Positions 19,996-30,147 of a DNA stretch of 64,000 nt are shown piece by piece. Position numbers and translations under genes: made by a program. The stretch covers positions 5,929,501 through 5,993,500 of the forward strand of contig NZ_CP062252.1 of assembly GCF_014863605.1 (NCBI RefSeq), given 5' to 3'. The stretch is from Pseudomonas allokribbensis (GTDB taxonomy: Bacteria; Pseudomonadota; Gammaproteobacteria; Pseudomonadales; Pseudomonadaceae). The notes under the pieces were generated by a model. It had not been told where the DNA came from and made no database searches. It saw only the letters and a list, made by a program, of their open reading frames with translations. Numbering within the stretch: the first letter of the stretch is position 1; the number at the start of each line of letters is the position of its first letter.

Positions 19996-21678
19996 ATGAA
20001 CAAGAACAATCGCCATCCTGCAGACGGTAAGAAACCGATCACCATTTTCGGCCCGGACTTTCCTTTCGCCTTCGACGACTGGATCGAACACCCGGCCGGT
20101 CTCGGCAGCATTCCCGAGCACAATCACGGCGCCGAAGTGGCGATCGTCGGTGCCGGCATTGCAGGTCTGGTGGCGGCTTACGAGCTGATGAAACTGGGCT
20201 TGAAACCCGTCGTTTATGAGGCCTCGAAGCTTGGCGGCCGTTTGCGCTCCCAGGCATTCAACGGCACTGACGGCATCGTCGCCGAGCTCGGCGGCATGCG
20301 CTTCCCGGTGTCTTCCACCGCGTTCTATCACTACGTCGACAAACTCGGTCTGGAGACCAAGCCCTTCCCCAACCCGCTGACGCCGGCCTCCGGCAGTACC
20401 GTGATCGACCTGGAAGGCAAAACCCATTACGCACAGAGCCTGAAGGATCTTCCTGCACTGTTCCAGGAAGTGGCTGACGCATGGGCTGATGCTCTGGAGG
20501 CCGGCTCGCAGTTCGCCGATATCCAGCAAGCAATCCGCGACCGCGACGTGCCACGCCTCAAAGAGCTGTGGAACACCCTGGTGCCGCTGTGGGACGACCG
20601 CACGTTCTACGACTTCGTCGCCACGTCGAAAGCCTTCGCCAAACTGTCGTTCCATCACCGCGAAGTGTTCGGCCAGGTCGGTTTCGGTACCGGCGGCTGG
20701 GACTCGGACTTCCCCAACTCGATGCTGGAAATCTTCCGCGTGGTGATGACCAACTGCGACGATCACCAGCACCTGGTGGTCGGCGGTGTGGAACAAGTGC
20801 CGCAGGGCATCTGGCGTCATGCACCGGAGCGCTGCGTGCACTGGCCGCAAGGCACCAGCCTGAAATCTTTGCACCATGGCGCGCCGCGCTCCGGGGTGAA
20901 GAAAATCGCCCACGCGCCTGACGGACGCTTCGCGGTCACCGACAACAACGGTGACACCCGCGAATACGCCGCCGTGCTGACCACCTGCCAGAGCTGGCTG
21001 CTGACCACCCAGATCGAATGCGACGAAACCCTGTTCTCGCAAAAAATGTGGATGGCGCTCGACCGCACTCGCTACATGCAATCGTCGAAGACATTCGTGA
21101 TGGTCGACCGGCCGTTCTGGAAGGACAAGGACCCGGAAACCGGCCGCGACCTGATGAGCATGACCCTCACCGACCGCCTGACCCGTGGCACCTATCTGTT
21201 CGACAACGGCGACGACAAACCGGGCGTGATCTGCCTGTCGTACTCGTGGATGAGCGACGCGCTGAAGATGCTCCCGCACCCGGTGGAAAAACGCGTGAAA
21301 CTGGCGCTGGATGCATTGAAGAAGATTTACCCGAAAGTCGACATCGCCGCGCGGATCATCGGCGATCCGATCACCGTGTCGTGGGAAGCCGACCCGCACT
21401 TCCTCGGCGCATTCAAGGGCGCCCTGCCCGGCCACTATCGCTACAACCAGCGCATGTACGCGCACTTCATGCAGGACGACATGCCGGCGGAGCAGCGCGG
21501 GATCTTCATCGCTGGCGACGACGTGTCGTGGACGCCAGCGTGGGTTGAAGGCGCAGTGCAGACCTCGCTCAACGCGGTGTGGGGAATCATGAAGCACTTC
21601 GGCGGGTCCACACATAAAGAGAACCCCGGCCCGGGTGATGTGTTCAACGACATCGGCCCGATCGCCCTGCCCGAGTAA
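19996..21678 (+). CDS. davB: L-lysine 2-monooxygenase DavB (FAD-dependent)
   Basis: A 560-residue flavin amine oxidase-family enzyme. It oxidatively decarboxylates L-lysine to 5-aminopentanamide, first step of the aminovalerate route. The dinucleotide-binding IVGAGIAGLVAAYELM is near residues 48-65, followed by the VYEASKLGGR motif; the C-terminal FAD-contact region has IFIAGDDVSWTPAWVEGA. Length and sequence match my memory of P. putida DavB very closely, and the next gene is davA. Tryptophan 2-monooxygenases are the nearest alternative, but the davA neighbour argues for lysine. AAGG precedes the ATG. Confidence 0.93.
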   Translation: MNKNNRHPADGKKPITIFGPDFPFAFDDWIEHPAGLGSIPEHNHGAEVAIVGAGIAGLVAAYELMKLGLKPVVYEASKLGGRLRSQAFNGTDGIVAELGGMRFPVSSTAFYHYVDKLGLETKPFPNPLTPASGSTVIDLEGKTHYAQSLKDLPALFQEVADAWADALEAGSQFADIQQAIRDRDVPRLKELWNTLVPLWDDRTFYDFVATSKAFAKLSFHHREVFGQVGFGTGGWDSDFPNSMLEIFRVVMTNCDDHQHLVVGGVEQVPQGIWRHAPERCVHWPQGTSLKSLHHGAPRSGVKKIAHAPDGRFAVTDNNGDTREYAAVLTTCQSWLLTTQIECDETLFSQKMWMALDRTRYMQSSKTFVMVDRPFWKDKDPETGRDLMSMTLTDRLTRGTYLFDNGDDKPGVICLSYSWMSDALKMLPHPVEKRVKLALDALKKIYPKVDIAARIIGDPITVSWEADPHFLGAFKGALPGHYRYNQRMYAHFMQDDMPAEQRGIFIAGDDVSWTPAWVEGAVQTSLNAVWGIMKHFGGSTHKENPGPGDVFNDIGPIALPE

Positions 21679-21690
21679 GAGGAATCCCTG

Positions 21691-22485
21691 ATGCGTGTAG
21701 CCCTTTACCAATGCCCACCGCTGCCTCTGGAACCCGCCGCCAACCTCCAGCGCCTGCAACAACTGGCGATGGAGGCCAAAGGCGCCGACCTGCTGGTGGT
21801 GCCGGAAATGTTCCTGACCGGCTACAACATCGGCAAGGAAGCGGTCGCGACGCTGGCCGAGGTCTACAACGGTGAATGGGCGCAACAAGTCGGGCGGATC
21901 GCCAAGGCTGCCGGCCTGGCGATTCTCTACGGATACCCCGAGCGCACGGCGGATGGGCAGATTTACAACGCCGTGCAGCTAATCGACTCGAATGGCGATC
22001 GCTTGTGCAATTACCGCAAGACGCATCTGTTCGGCGATCTGGATCGTTCGATGTTCAGCCCCGGCGATGGCGAATTTCCCATCGTCGAACTCAACGGCTG
22101 GAAGCTCGGGTTCCTGATCTGCTACGACCTGGAGTTCCCGGAGAATGCCCGGCGCCTGGCCCTTGAAGGTGCCGAGCTGATTCTGGTGCCGACGGCGAAC
22201 ATGATTCCTTTTGATTTCATTGCTGATGTTTCCGTGCGCTCCCGCGCTTTCGAAAACCAGTGCTACGTGGCTTACGCCAACTACTGCGGCCACGAAGGCG
22301 ACATCCATTACTGCGGACAAAGCAGCATTGCTGCGCCGGATGGCAGCCGCATCGCCCAGGCCGGACTGGATGAAGCCTTGATCGTCGGTGAGCTCAATCG
22401 CCAGTTGATGGTCGACTCCCGCAGCGCCAACCGCTACTTCAACGACCGCCGCCCCGAACTTTACGACGCGCTCAACAAGCGCTAA
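21691..22485 (+). CDS. davA: 5-aminopentanamidase DavA (nitrilase superfamily)
   Basis: A 264-residue carbon-nitrogen hydrolase that converts 5-aminopentanamide to 5-aminovalerate plus ammonia. The nitrilase triad is visible: Glu39 in VVPEMFLTG, Lys110 in YRKTHLFGD and Cys144 in LICYDLEFPE. It begins 12 bases after davB with AAGAGGAA as ribosome site, so davBA is an operon. Together the two enzymes feed lysine into glutarate catabolism (davDT are outside the window). Confidence 0.93.
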   Translation: MRVALYQCPPLPLEPAANLQRLQQLAMEAKGADLLVVPEMFLTGYNIGKEAVATLAEVYNGEWAQQVGRIAKAAGLAILYGYPERTADGQIYNAVQLIDSNGDRLCNYRKTHLFGDLDRSMFSPGDGEFPIVELNGWKLGFLICYDLEFPENARRLALEGAELILVPTANMIPFDFIADVSVRSRAFENQCYVAYANYCGHEGDIHYCGQSSIAAPDGSRIAQAGLDEALIVGELNRQLMVDSRSANRYFNDRRPELYDALNKR

Positions 22486-22497
22486 TCCGCTAGCATT

Positions 22498-22522
22498 GGC
22501 ACTTCACTGTTCTGGAAGTGCC
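22498..22522 (+). promoter_or_regulatory. Hairpin covering the pqqF ribosome-binding site
   Basis: GGCACTTC-N9-GAAGTGCC is a perfect 8-bp inverted repeat ending one base before the pqqF ATG (22524). The 3' arm includes the only Shine-Dalgarno-like sequence (GGAAG), so folding would hide it. Confidence 0.55.
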
Positions 22523-22523
22523 C

Positions 22524-24950
22524 ATGCCTGCGCCGACTCATCCCCGCCCCCACACCGAAACCCTGGCCAACGGCTTGCGCGTGACCCTGCGTCACGTGCC
22601 CGGCCTGAAGCGCAGTGCCGCCGCGTTGCGGGTGGCTGCCGGTAGTCATGACGTGCCGTTGGCGTGGCCGGGACTGGCGCATTTCCTTGAGCATTTGCTG
22701 TTTCTCGGCACCGAGCGTTTTCCTGCAAGCCAAGGGCTGATGGCCTACGTGCAAGGTCACGGCGGCCAGGTGAATGCCAGCACCCGCGAGCGCACCACCG
22801 ATTTCTTCTTTGAGTTGCCGCCAGCGTCCTTCAGCGGAGGGCTGGAGCGTCTGTCAGACATGCTCACCCATCCCCGTATGAATCCGGACGATCAGTTGCG
22901 GGAACGGGAAGTGTTGCAGGCAGAGTTTGTCGCGTGGTCCCAGGATGTCGCAGCTCAGCAGCAAGAGGCGCTGTTCGAAGGCTTGTCAGCAGCGCATCCG
23001 TTGCGTGGTTTTCATGCCGGGAACCGCGACAGTCTGCCGGTAGAACACGCGGAGTTTCAGCAGGCACTGAAAGACTTCCATCAGCAGTTTTACCGCACGG
23101 GGCAGATGACCCTGAGTCTGGTCGGGCCGCAGAGCATTGAAGAGCTGCGAGTGCTGGCCGAACAGTTTGCCGCCGCGCTGACCGCTGGGGATAAAACTGC
23201 ACAGGCAGCACCAGCTCGCTTGATGGACAACCCACAGGCAAGTTATCAACAGGTCGGCGAGCGGCGCGGCAATCTGCTGTTTGCGCTGGAGGATCTGCCG
23301 GAGTCGTCGGCCGAAGCGCTGGCGTTTCTCTGTCACTGGTTGAACAGCGCCAAACCCGGTGGATTGCTCGCGCATTTGCGGCAGCAGGGTCTCGCGAACG
23401 GTTTGCAGGCCTGCGTGCAGTACCAGTTCGCAGGGCAGGCGTTGCTGCATCTTCAGTTCACTGCACCCTGCGGGTCACTCGATGCCATTCGCGAGCAAGG
23501 GCTGGATTGGCTGAGTTTCTTCGCCGCACAGCAGGACTGGCCGGTATTGCGTGAGGAATATGCGGCGCTGCATCAACGCCAGCAGCAAGTCTGCGGCGCA
23601 CTGAATCTGGCGCGGCTCGACAGCGAACAACTCGAAAGCGGCTTGTCCGAATCGGCCGTTGCGGCGCTCAAAGAGATTCTCGGCAAAATCGGCACTGTGG
23701 ATAACTTCAGCAGTCACTGGCATCTGCCGGCTGCCAATCCCTTCTTGCGCACAGCCGAACCGCTGGCCAACGCTGGCCTGATCCGTGGCCAGACCAGCGC
23801 CCACCGTGGCTTGCGCACGTTTGCTCAGGACCGCTCGCGCAGCCGCCGTGAGCGCTCGCCGATGCAGTTCAGCCAAGCGCTGCCGGACAACGGGGACGAA
23901 GGCGCGGTGTATGTGCGCTGGCAGATGGAAGCGGCGGCTACGGCCGAGCTGCAAGAGAAACTGCAACGCAGTCTGCGGGAAGTGTCGGATGAAGCACGCC
24001 AGGCCGGGGTCGAGCTTTCGTTCAGCACCACGGGCAATCAGTGGTTGTTGAAGGTGACCGGTCTGCAGGACATATTGCCCAGCGTCCTCGAACATGCGCT
24101 GAAACATCTGACGCAAGTTGATGCCGATTCCGCGCGAAGTGAGCCGGAAGAACCGTTGATGCCGATTCGCCAATTGCTCAAGGCATTACCCGAACACGGC
24201 CTGCAATCGCTAACGACGTCTGACGATGCCGCACACCTGTGGACAACTTCCCGCTGGGACGGTCTGGCGCTGGGACTCAACCCACAGACTCAATCCGCCA
24301 TGGGCCTGGCCCTGAGTCGCATCCCCGGGACACCGGACAATCAAATACCCGCACCATCGGCAATCAACGCCGGATACTTGTGGCGCCAAATCGAAGGGGC
24401 TTCCAGCGAACACGCCTTGCTGCTGTTCTGCCCGACCGCCAGCCACGAAATCGCCGATGAAGCCACGTGGCGCCTGCTCGCGCACCTGTGCCAGACGCCG
24501 TTCTACCAACGCCTGCGAGTCGAACTGCAACTGGGTTATGCGGTGTTCAGCGGCCCGCGTCAGTTCCACGGCCAGACCGGATTGCTGTTCGGTGTGCAAT
24601 CGCCCTCGGCTACCGCCGCGCAATTGCTCGACCACATTCAGCAGTTTCTCGATGGCCTGCCAGCCCTGATCGAACAACTCGATGACGCCAGCCTCACCCA
24701 GCAACGCCAGACGCTTGCCGATCAGTTCGATGACAGCGCCCTGTCCGGCAAAGATGCGGCCGAGTTCCTGTGGCAGGCCCGACTCGCCGGCCACTCGTCG
24801 GATTATCTGGCACAACTGCGCTGCGCCATCGCTCAACTGGATCGCCCGGCATTGCTGGCCGCCGCACAACGCCTGATCCGCGCCGAGGGCGGCTGGCACG
24901 GCCTGTCCAACAACCTTGCGCCGGGCACGCCCTGGCAAGCGGCAAAATGA
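22524..24950 (+). CDS. pqqF: Pyrroloquinoline quinone biosynthesis protease PqqF (M16 family)
   Basis: An 808-residue zinc peptidase thought to process the PqqA precursor peptide, with or without partner PqqG. The inverted zinc motif HFLEH is at residues 53-57, within the insulysin-like N-terminal domain; the remaining M16 domains are more divergent, as is usual. ATG 22524 is chosen over the in-frame GTG at 22518, which overlaps the ribosome site. It lies 38 bases after davA, and 159 bases before pqqA. Confidence 0.9.
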   Translation: MPAPTHPRPHTETLANGLRVTLRHVPGLKRSAAALRVAAGSHDVPLAWPGLAHFLEHLLFLGTERFPASQGLMAYVQGHGGQVNASTRERTTDFFFELPPASFSGGLERLSDMLTHPRMNPDDQLREREVLQAEFVAWSQDVAAQQQEALFEGLSAAHPLRGFHAGNRDSLPVEHAEFQQALKDFHQQFYRTGQMTLSLVGPQSIEELRVLAEQFAAALTAGDKTAQAAPARLMDNPQASYQQVGERRGNLLFALEDLPESSAEALAFLCHWLNSAKPGGLLAHLRQQGLANGLQACVQYQFAGQALLHLQFTAPCGSLDAIREQGLDWLSFFAAQQDWPVLREEYAALHQRQQQVCGALNLARLDSEQLESGLSESAVAALKEILGKIGTVDNFSSHWHLPAANPFLRTAEPLANAGLIRGQTSAHRGLRTFAQDRSRSRRERSPMQFSQALPDNGDEGAVYVRWQMEAAATAELQEKLQRSLREVSDEARQAGVELSFSTTGNQWLLKVTGLQDILPSVLEHALKHLTQVDADSARSEPEEPLMPIRQLLKALPEHGLQSLTTSDDAAHLWTTSRWDGLALGLNPQTQSAMGLALSRIPGTPDNQIPAPSAINAGYLWRQIEGASSEHALLLFCPTASHEIADEATWRLLAHLCQTPFYQRLRVELQLGYAVFSGPRQFHGQTGLLFGVQSPSATAAQLLDHIQQFLDGLPALIEQLDDASLTQQRQTLADQFDDSALSGKDAAEFLWQARLAGHSSDYLAQLRCAIAQLDRPALLAAAQRLIRAEGGWHGLSNNLAPGTPWQAAK

Positions 24951-25109
24951 TCATTACCGGGGCTGCAAGGAGCTTTCTCAAAGATTCACGGGCCAACCCC
25001 CTGAAATTTTGAGTAACATAGCCACCTAACTATTTGGAACATCCCTGCGCTGCCGTGGACTATACCTATGGATAGCGCTATCTCACCCACCTGAAAAAGG
25101 AGTCACCCG

Positions 25110-25184
25110 ATGGCCTGGACCAAACCTGCTTACACCGACCTGCGCATCGGCTTCGAAGTCACCATGTACTTCGCCAGCCGCTGA
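25110..25184 (+). CDS. pqqA: PQQ precursor peptide PqqA
   Basis: A 24-residue peptide, too short for ordinary gene calls, starting MAWTKPAYTDLRIGFEVTMY. Glu16 and Tyr20 in the conserved FEVTMY are the residues cross-linked by PqqE and become the PQQ skeleton. AAAGGAG lies just upstream of the ATG. It is followed by a hairpin terminator before pqqB, which should make pqqA transcript more abundant than that of the enzymes. Confidence 0.96.
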   Translation: MAWTKPAYTDLRIGFEVTMYFASR

Positions 25185-25213
25185 GTCCTGCCTCAAGCAG
25201 AACACTGCAGTGC

Positions 25214-25245
25214 AACGCCTCGGCTCGCCGGGGCGTTTTATTTTC
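25214..25245 (+). terminator. pqqA-pqqB attenuator
   Basis: AACGCCTCGG-CTCG-CCGGGGCGTT (10-bp stem with one T-G pair) then TTATTTT. Its place between the peptide and the enzymes implies partial termination. Confidence 0.8.
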
Positions 25246-25268
25246 AGCGTTGAAATGATGGAGCGTTC

Positions 25269-26180
25269 ATGTTCGTCCAGATTCTGGGTTCGGCCGCCGG
25301 TGGCGGTTTTCCGCAGTGGAACTGCAACTGCGTCAATTGCGCCGGTTTTCGCGACGGCAGCCTGAATGCCAAGGCCCGCACCCAATCGTCCATTGCCATC
25401 TCCGATGACGGCGTGAACTGGGTGCTGTGCAACGCCTCGCCGGACATCCGCGCGCAGCTTCAGGGCTTCGCCCCGATGCAACCGGGCCGAGCCCTGCGTG
25501 ACACCGGCATCAGCGCGATCATCCTGATGGACAGCCAGATCGACCACACCACCGGCCTGCTCAGCCTGCGCGAAGGCTGCCCGCATCAGGTCTGGTGCAC
25601 GGACATGGTCCACGAAGACCTGAGCACCGGTTTCCCGTTGTTCACCATGCTCAAGCACTGGAACGGCGGGCTGGACTGGAACCGCATCGAACTCGACCAG
25701 AGCTTCACCGTCGCCGCCTGCCCGAACCTGCGCTTCACCCCGCTGCCGTTGCGCAGTGCGGCACCGCCCTATTCGCCACACCGTTTCGACCCGCACCCGG
25801 GCGACAACATTGGCCTGATCGTCGAAGACCTCAGCACCGGCGGCAAACTGTTCTATGCCCCGGGCCTGGGCAAGGTCGACGCGCCGTTGCTGGACATCAT
25901 GGCCGGCAGCGACTGCGTGCTGGTGGACGGGACGATGTGGGACGACGATGAAATGCAGCGCCGTGGCGTCGGTACCCGCACCGGTCGCGAAATGGGCCAC
26001 CTGGCGCAGAACGGCCCCGGCGGCATGCTCGAAGTGCTGGAACAGCTTCCCGAGCAGCGCAAGGTGCTTATCCACATCAACAACACCAACCCGATTCTCG
26101 ACGAAGACTCCCCGGAGCGCGCGGAACTGGTGCGACGCAATGTTGAAGTGGCGTATGACGGCATGAGCATTGTCCTGTAA
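25269..26180 (+). CDS. pqqB: PQQ biosynthesis protein PqqB (metallo-beta-lactamase fold)
   Basis: A 303-residue MBL-fold protein; the family is implicated in hydroxylation of the Tyr-derived part of the PQQ intermediate. The N-terminus ([19 protein letters not shown]) is diagnostic and includes the Cys cluster (CNCVNC). The metal-ligand region is [11 protein letters not shown] and differs from the canonical HxHxDH, as in all PqqB. It is in frame order pqqA-B-C-D-E. Confidence 0.95.
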   Translation: MFVQILGSAAGGGFPQWNCNCVNCAGFRDGSLNAKARTQSSIAISDDGVNWVLCNASPDIRAQLQGFAPMQPGRALRDTGISAIILMDSQIDHTTGLLSLREGCPHQVWCTDMVHEDLSTGFPLFTMLKHWNGGLDWNRIELDQSFTVAACPNLRFTPLPLRSAAPPYSPHRFDPHPGDNIGLIVEDLSTGGKLFYAPGLGKVDAPLLDIMAGSDCVLVDGTMWDDDEMQRRGVGTRTGREMGHLAQNGPGGMLEVLEQLPEQRKVLIHINNTNPILDEDSPERAELVRRNVEVAYDGMSIVL

Positions 26181-26201
26181 CGAATGCCCCGGAGAACCGC
26201 A

Positions 26202-26954
26202 ATGACCGACACCCCGCTGTCCCACGCCGAATTCGAAGCGGCCCTGCGCGCCAAGGGCGCCTATTACCACATTCATCACCCGTATCACGTGGCGATGTAT
26301 GAAGGCAGGGCCACCCGCGAGCAGATCCAGGGCTGGGTCGCCAACCGTTTCTACTATCAGGTGAACATCCCCCTGAAAGACGCGGCAATTCTGGCCAACT
26401 GCCCGGATCGCGAAATCCGCCGCGAGTGGATTCAGCGCCTGCTCGACCACGACGGCGCCCCAGGCGAAGACGGCGGCATCGAAGCCTGGCTGCGTCTCGG
26501 CCAGGCCGTCGGCCTCGATCCGGATCAACTGCGCTCCCAGGAACTGGTGCTGCCCGGCGTGCGCTTCGCCGTCGACGCCTACGTCAACTTCGCCCGCCGC
26601 GCCAGTTGGCAGGAAGCCGCCAGCAGCTCGCTGACCGAGCTGTTCGCGCCGCAGATCCACCAGTCGCGTCTCGACAGCTGGCCGCAGCATTACCCGTGGA
26701 TCGACCCGGCCGGCTACGAATATTTCCGTACCCGTCTCGGTCAGGCCCGGCGCGATGTCGAGCATGGTCTGGCGATCACGCTGGAACACTACAAGACCCG
26801 CGAAGGCCAGGAGCGCATGCTGGAAATTCTCCAGTTCAAACTGGACATCCTTTGGAGCATGCTCGATGCCATGAGCATGGCCTACGAACTGAACCGCCCG
26901 CCGTATCACAGCGTCACCGATCAACGGGTCTGGCATAAAGGAATCGCCTTATGA
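26202..26954 (+). CDS. pqqC: Pyrroloquinoline-quinone synthase PqqC
   Basis: A 250-residue heme-oxygenase/TenA-like helical enzyme performing the final ring closure and eight-electron oxidation to PQQ with O2. ATG 26202 has GGAG seven bases before it; an upstream in-frame ATG at 26184 has none. Conserved segments such as YHIHHPYH and WVANRFYYQ are visible. Its last codon overlaps pqqD by four bases (ATGA). Confidence 0.95.
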   Translation: MTDTPLSHAEFEAALRAKGAYYHIHHPYHVAMYEGRATREQIQGWVANRFYYQVNIPLKDAAILANCPDREIRREWIQRLLDHDGAPGEDGGIEAWLRLGQAVGLDPDQLRSQELVLPGVRFAVDAYVNFARRASWQEAASSSLTELFAPQIHQSRLDSWPQHYPWIDPAGYEYFRTRLGQARRDVEHGLAITLEHYKTREGQERMLEILQFKLDILWSMLDAMSMAYELNRPPYHSVTDQRVWHKGIAL

Positions 26955-27226
26955 GTTTCGACCGCAGCAAGACCCCGACCTGGCGTCCCGGCTACCGTTT
27001 CCAGTACGAACCGGCGCAGAAAGGCCATGTGCTGCTGTACCCGGAAGGCATGATCAAGCTCAATGAAAGCGCCGCGCTGATCGGCGGCCTGATCGACGGT
27101 GAGCGGGATGTCGCGGCGATCATCGCCGAACTCGACAGACAGTTCCCCGGCGTGCCCGAGCTCGGTGACGACATCGAGCAATTCATGGAGGTTGCCCGTG
27201 CGCAGCACTGGATCGAACTTGCCTGA
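26951..27226 (+). CDS. pqqD: PQQ biosynthesis chaperone PqqD
   Basis: A 91-residue RiPP recognition element that binds PqqA and delivers it to the radical SAM enzyme PqqE. The sequence has the expected RPGYRFQYE start region and the LNESAALI helix. It overlaps pqqC by four bases and its end overlaps the pqqE start by 29 bases, indicating tight coupling with its partner. Confidence 0.94.
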   Translation: MSFDRSKTPTWRPGYRFQYEPAQKGHVLLYPEGMIKLNESAALIGGLIDGERDVAAIIAELDRQFPGVPELGDDIEQFMEVARAQHWIELA

Positions 27227-28370
27227 GTCATCGGTGCAAGTCCCGGCCAAACCGGAAGTCGGCCTGCCGCTGTGGCTGCTCGCCGAGCTGACTTACCGCT
27301 GCCCGCTGCAATGCCCGTACTGCTCCAATCCGCTGGATTTCGCCGAGCAGGGCAAAGAGCTGAGCACCGAGCAGTGGATCAAGGTATTTCGCGAAGCGCG
27401 GGAGATGGGCGCGGCGCAACTGGGCTTCTCCGGCGGCGAGCCGCTGGTACGCCAGGACCTCGCCGAGCTGATCCGGGAAGCGCGCCAGTTGGGTTTCTAC
27501 ACCAACCTGATCACCTCTGGCATCGGCCTGACCGAGCAGAAGATCAGCGACTTCAAGAAAGCCGGGCTCGACCACATCCAGATCAGTTTCCAGGCCAGCG
27601 ACGAGCAAGTGAACAACCTCCTCGCCGGCTCGAAAAAAGCCTTCGCGCAGAAACTGGAAATGGCGCGCGCCGTGAAGGCCCACGGCTATCCGATGGTGCT
27701 GAACTTCGTCACCCATCGGCACAACATCGACAAGATCGACCGCATCATCGAGCTGTGCATCGCGCTCGAAGCGGACTTCGTTGAGCTCGCCACCTGCCAG
27801 TTCTACGGCTGGGCGCAGCTCAATCGTGTCGGCCTGTTGCCGACCAAGGAACAACTGGTCCGCGCCGAACGCATCACCAATGAATACCGCGCCAAACTGG
27901 AAGCCGAAGGGCATCCGTGCAAGCTGATTTTCGTCACTCCGGACTACTACGAAGAGCGCCCGAAAGCCTGCATGAACGGCTGGGGCAGCCTGTTTCTGAC
28001 GGTCACGCCGGACGGCACCGCCCTGCCCTGTCATGGCGCCCGACAGCTGCCGGTACAATTTCCCAATGTCCGCGACCACAGCATGCAGCACATCTGGTAC
28101 GACTCGTTCGGCTTCAACCGCTTTCGCGGTTATGACTGGATGCCCGAGCCGTGCCGCTCCTGCGACGAGAAAGAACAGGACTTCGGCGGCTGCCGCTGCC
28201 AGGCGTTCATGCTCACGGGCGATGCCAGCAATGCCGACCCGGTGTGCAGCAAGTCCGAACATCACGGTGTGATCCTCAAGGCCCGCGAAGAAGCCGAGCA
28301 CGCCACCCAGACCATCGAACAACTGGCCTTTCGCAATGAACGAAACTCGCGCCTCATCGCCAAAGGCTGA
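27198..28370 (+). CDS. pqqE: PqqA peptide cyclase PqqE (radical SAM)
   Basis: The start is taken as GTG 27198 (GGAG seven bases upstream), giving 390 residues; other in-frame starts have no ribosome site. The radical SAM cluster motif CxxxCxxC is Cys35, Cys39, Cys42, followed by [10 protein letters not shown]. The C-terminal SPASM region has the auxiliary-cluster cysteines ([27 protein letters not shown]). It forms the C-C bond between Glu16 and Tyr20 of PqqA. The gene overlaps both pqqD and the following peptidase gene. Confidence 0.95.
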   Translation: MRSTGSNLPESSVQVPAKPEVGLPLWLLAELTYRCPLQCPYCSNPLDFAEQGKELSTEQWIKVFREAREMGAAQLGFSGGEPLVRQDLAELIREARQLGFYTNLITSGIGLTEQKISDFKKAGLDHIQISFQASDEQVNNLLAGSKKAFAQKLEMARAVKAHGYPMVLNFVTHRHNIDKIDRIIELCIALEADFVELATCQFYGWAQLNRVGLLPTKEQLVRAERITNEYRAKLEAEGHPCKLIFVTPDYYEERPKACMNGWGSLFLTVTPDGTALPCHGARQLPVQFPNVRDHSMQHIWYDSFGFNRFRGYDWMPEPCRSCDEKEQDFGGCRCQAFMLTGDASNADPVCSKSEHHGVILKAREEAEHATQTIEQLAFRNERNSRLIAKG

Positions 28371-30144
28371 GCCTTTCAGCGCCACTGCCGCGGTTGCCGC
28401 TGGCGTGGATTTCGCCGAATTGCAGCTCGGTGCCCATGGCTTGTTCTGGAATGAATACCGCCCCGCAGACGCCGCATGCCGGATCTGGCACTGGCGCGAT
28501 GGCGCGGCGAAATGTCTGACGCCTGCAGGTTTCAGCGTTCGCAGCCGGGTGTACGAATATGGTGGTGGGGCGTTTTGTCTGACGCCTGATGGAGTAGTCT
28601 TCATCAACGAGGCGGATCAACAGCTGTATCGCCAGACGCTGGATGGAGAGCCCGAGGTTCTGACGTCGGGCGAGTGCCGATATGGTGATCTGCACTTTGC
28701 CGATGGGCAGGTGCTGGCCGTTGAAGAGAACGGTGATTGCCATCGGCTAGTGGCCATCGATCTGGCGACTGGTGCCCGCCATAGGCTGGCTGAAGGCGCG
28801 GATTTCTACGCCTCGCCAATCATCAGCCCGGATGGTCAGCACCTGGCGTGGATCGAGTGGAGCCGCCCGCATCAACCGTGGACGTCCACCCGTTTGATGC
28901 TCGCCGAGCGCACAGGTAATGGATTTTCTGCCCCACGTTGCGTGGCCGGTGAAACGCTTGAAGAGTCGATCCAGCAACCGCGCTTCGATGCCAATGGCCG
29001 ACTGGGCTGTCTGACCGACCGTAATGGATATTGGCAGCCGTGGATCGAGTCTGCAGACGGCTTGCAACCGCTACCCTGTGCCGCAGCCGATCACGCGCCG
29101 GCCCCATGGCAACTCGGCGGCTGCACCTGGCTGCCCACCGACGAAGGCTTTTTGGCGAGCTGGAGCGAAGGCGGTTTTGGTCGCCTCGCGCTCAACGGCG
29201 AAGACTTCACCGGCGACTACAGTCGCTTCCGTCATCTGGCTGTCGATGATCAGTTCATTTATTGCATCGCCGCTTCACCGATCAGCCCTTCAGCGGTACT
29301 CGCCATTGATCGCGATTCGCGTGAAGTGAAAGTGCTGGCCGGCGGCATTGCACCGCTGCCCGTCGAGCGCATCAGCCGCCCGCAAACCCTGCGCTATCCC
29401 AGCGGTTCGGGCGAGGCTCACGGCTTCTTTTACCCGGCCACCAATGGCGATGAGAAACCGCCGTTGGTGGTGTTCATCCATGGCGGCCCGACATCGGCGT
29501 GCTACCCGATGCTCGACCCGCGCATCCAGTACTGGACGCAACGCGGCTTCGCCGTTGCCGACCTCAACTACCGTGGCAGCAGCGGCTATGGCCGGGAATA
29601 CCGGCAAGCGTTGCATCTGAGTTGGGGCGCGGTGGATGTCGAGGATGCCTGTGCGGTAGTGGCTTACCTGAATGAACGCGGCATGATCGACGGCGAGCGT
29701 GCATTCATCCGTGGCGGCAGCGCCGGCGGCTACACGACGTTGTGTGCCCTGGCGTTCCATCACGTGTTCCGCGCTGGCGCCAGCCTGTACGGCGTCAGTG
29801 ACCCGGTCGCCCTGGGCCGCGCGACACACAAGTTCGAAGGCGATTATCTGGACTGGCTGATCGGCGATCCCGAGCAAGACGCCGAACGCTACGCGGCCCG
29901 CACGCCGTTGCTGCACGCCAGCAACATTCGCGTACCGGTGATTTTCTTCCAGGGTGAACTGGACGCCGTGGTCGTGCCGCAACAGACCCGCGACATGGTC
30001 GCGGCTCTGGAGCAAAACGGCATCGAGGTCGAAGCGCATTACTACGCCGACGAACGTCACGGCTTCCGCCGGGCCGTCAATCAGGCCCATGCGCTGGAGC
30101 AGGAGTGGCGCTTCTACCGGCGAGTGATGGGTCTGGCGGACTGA
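28336..30144 (+). CDS. S9 family prolyl oligopeptidase-type peptidase (PqqM-like)
   Basis: A 602-residue protein with an N-terminal beta-propeller-like half and a C-terminal alpha/beta-hydrolase domain. The nucleophile elbow is GGSAGGY, the oxyanion segment is [13 protein letters not shown], and the C-terminal DERHGF supplies the His. It overlaps the end of pqqE by 35 bases, so it is part of the pqq operon. In some Pseudomonas and Rahnella pqq clusters the gene at this place is called pqqM; a role in peptide processing or degradation after PqqE is possible but not shown. Cytoplasmic: no signal peptide. Confidence 0.85.
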   Translation: MNETRASSPKAEPFSATAAVAAGVDFAELQLGAHGLFWNEYRPADAACRIWHWRDGAAKCLTPAGFSVRSRVYEYGGGAFCLTPDGVVFINEADQQLYRQTLDGEPEVLTSGECRYGDLHFADGQVLAVEENGDCHRLVAIDLATGARHRLAEGADFYASPIISPDGQHLAWIEWSRPHQPWTSTRLMLAERTGNGFSAPRCVAGETLEESIQQPRFDANGRLGCLTDRNGYWQPWIESADGLQPLPCAAADHAPAPWQLGGCTWLPTDEGFLASWSEGGFGRLALNGEDFTGDYSRFRHLAVDDQFIYCIAASPISPSAVLAIDRDSREVKVLAGGIAPLPVERISRPQTLRYPSGSGEAHGFFYPATNGDEKPPLVVFIHGGPTSACYPMLDPRIQYWTQRGFAVADLNYRGSSGYGREYRQALHLSWGAVDVEDACAVVAYLNERGMIDGERAFIRGGSAGGYTTLCALAFHHVFRAGASLYGVSDPVALGRATHKFEGDYLDWLIGDPEQDAERYAARTPLLHASNIRVPVIFFQGELDAVVVPQQTRDMVAALEQNGIEVEAHYYADERHGFRRAVNQAHALEQEWRFYRRVMGLAD

Positions 30145-30147
30145 AAC

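Noticed and set aside
19990..21888. 632-codon open frame on the minus strand opposite davB
   Set aside because: It is the complement of a clearly real gene in GC-rich DNA, has no ribosome site and no family resemblance, and its length is a product of codon bias.
24951..25109. pqqA promoter with -35 TTGGAA near 25035 and -10 TATACC near 25062
   Set aside because: The spacing of about 21 bases is too long for sigma-70, so I do not annotate it, although a promoter must exist in this gap.
25083..26936. 617-codon minus-strand open frame across pqqA, pqqB and pqqC
   Set aside because: It runs over three genes that are recognised with certainty and their gaps, and encodes a protein without recognisable motifs.
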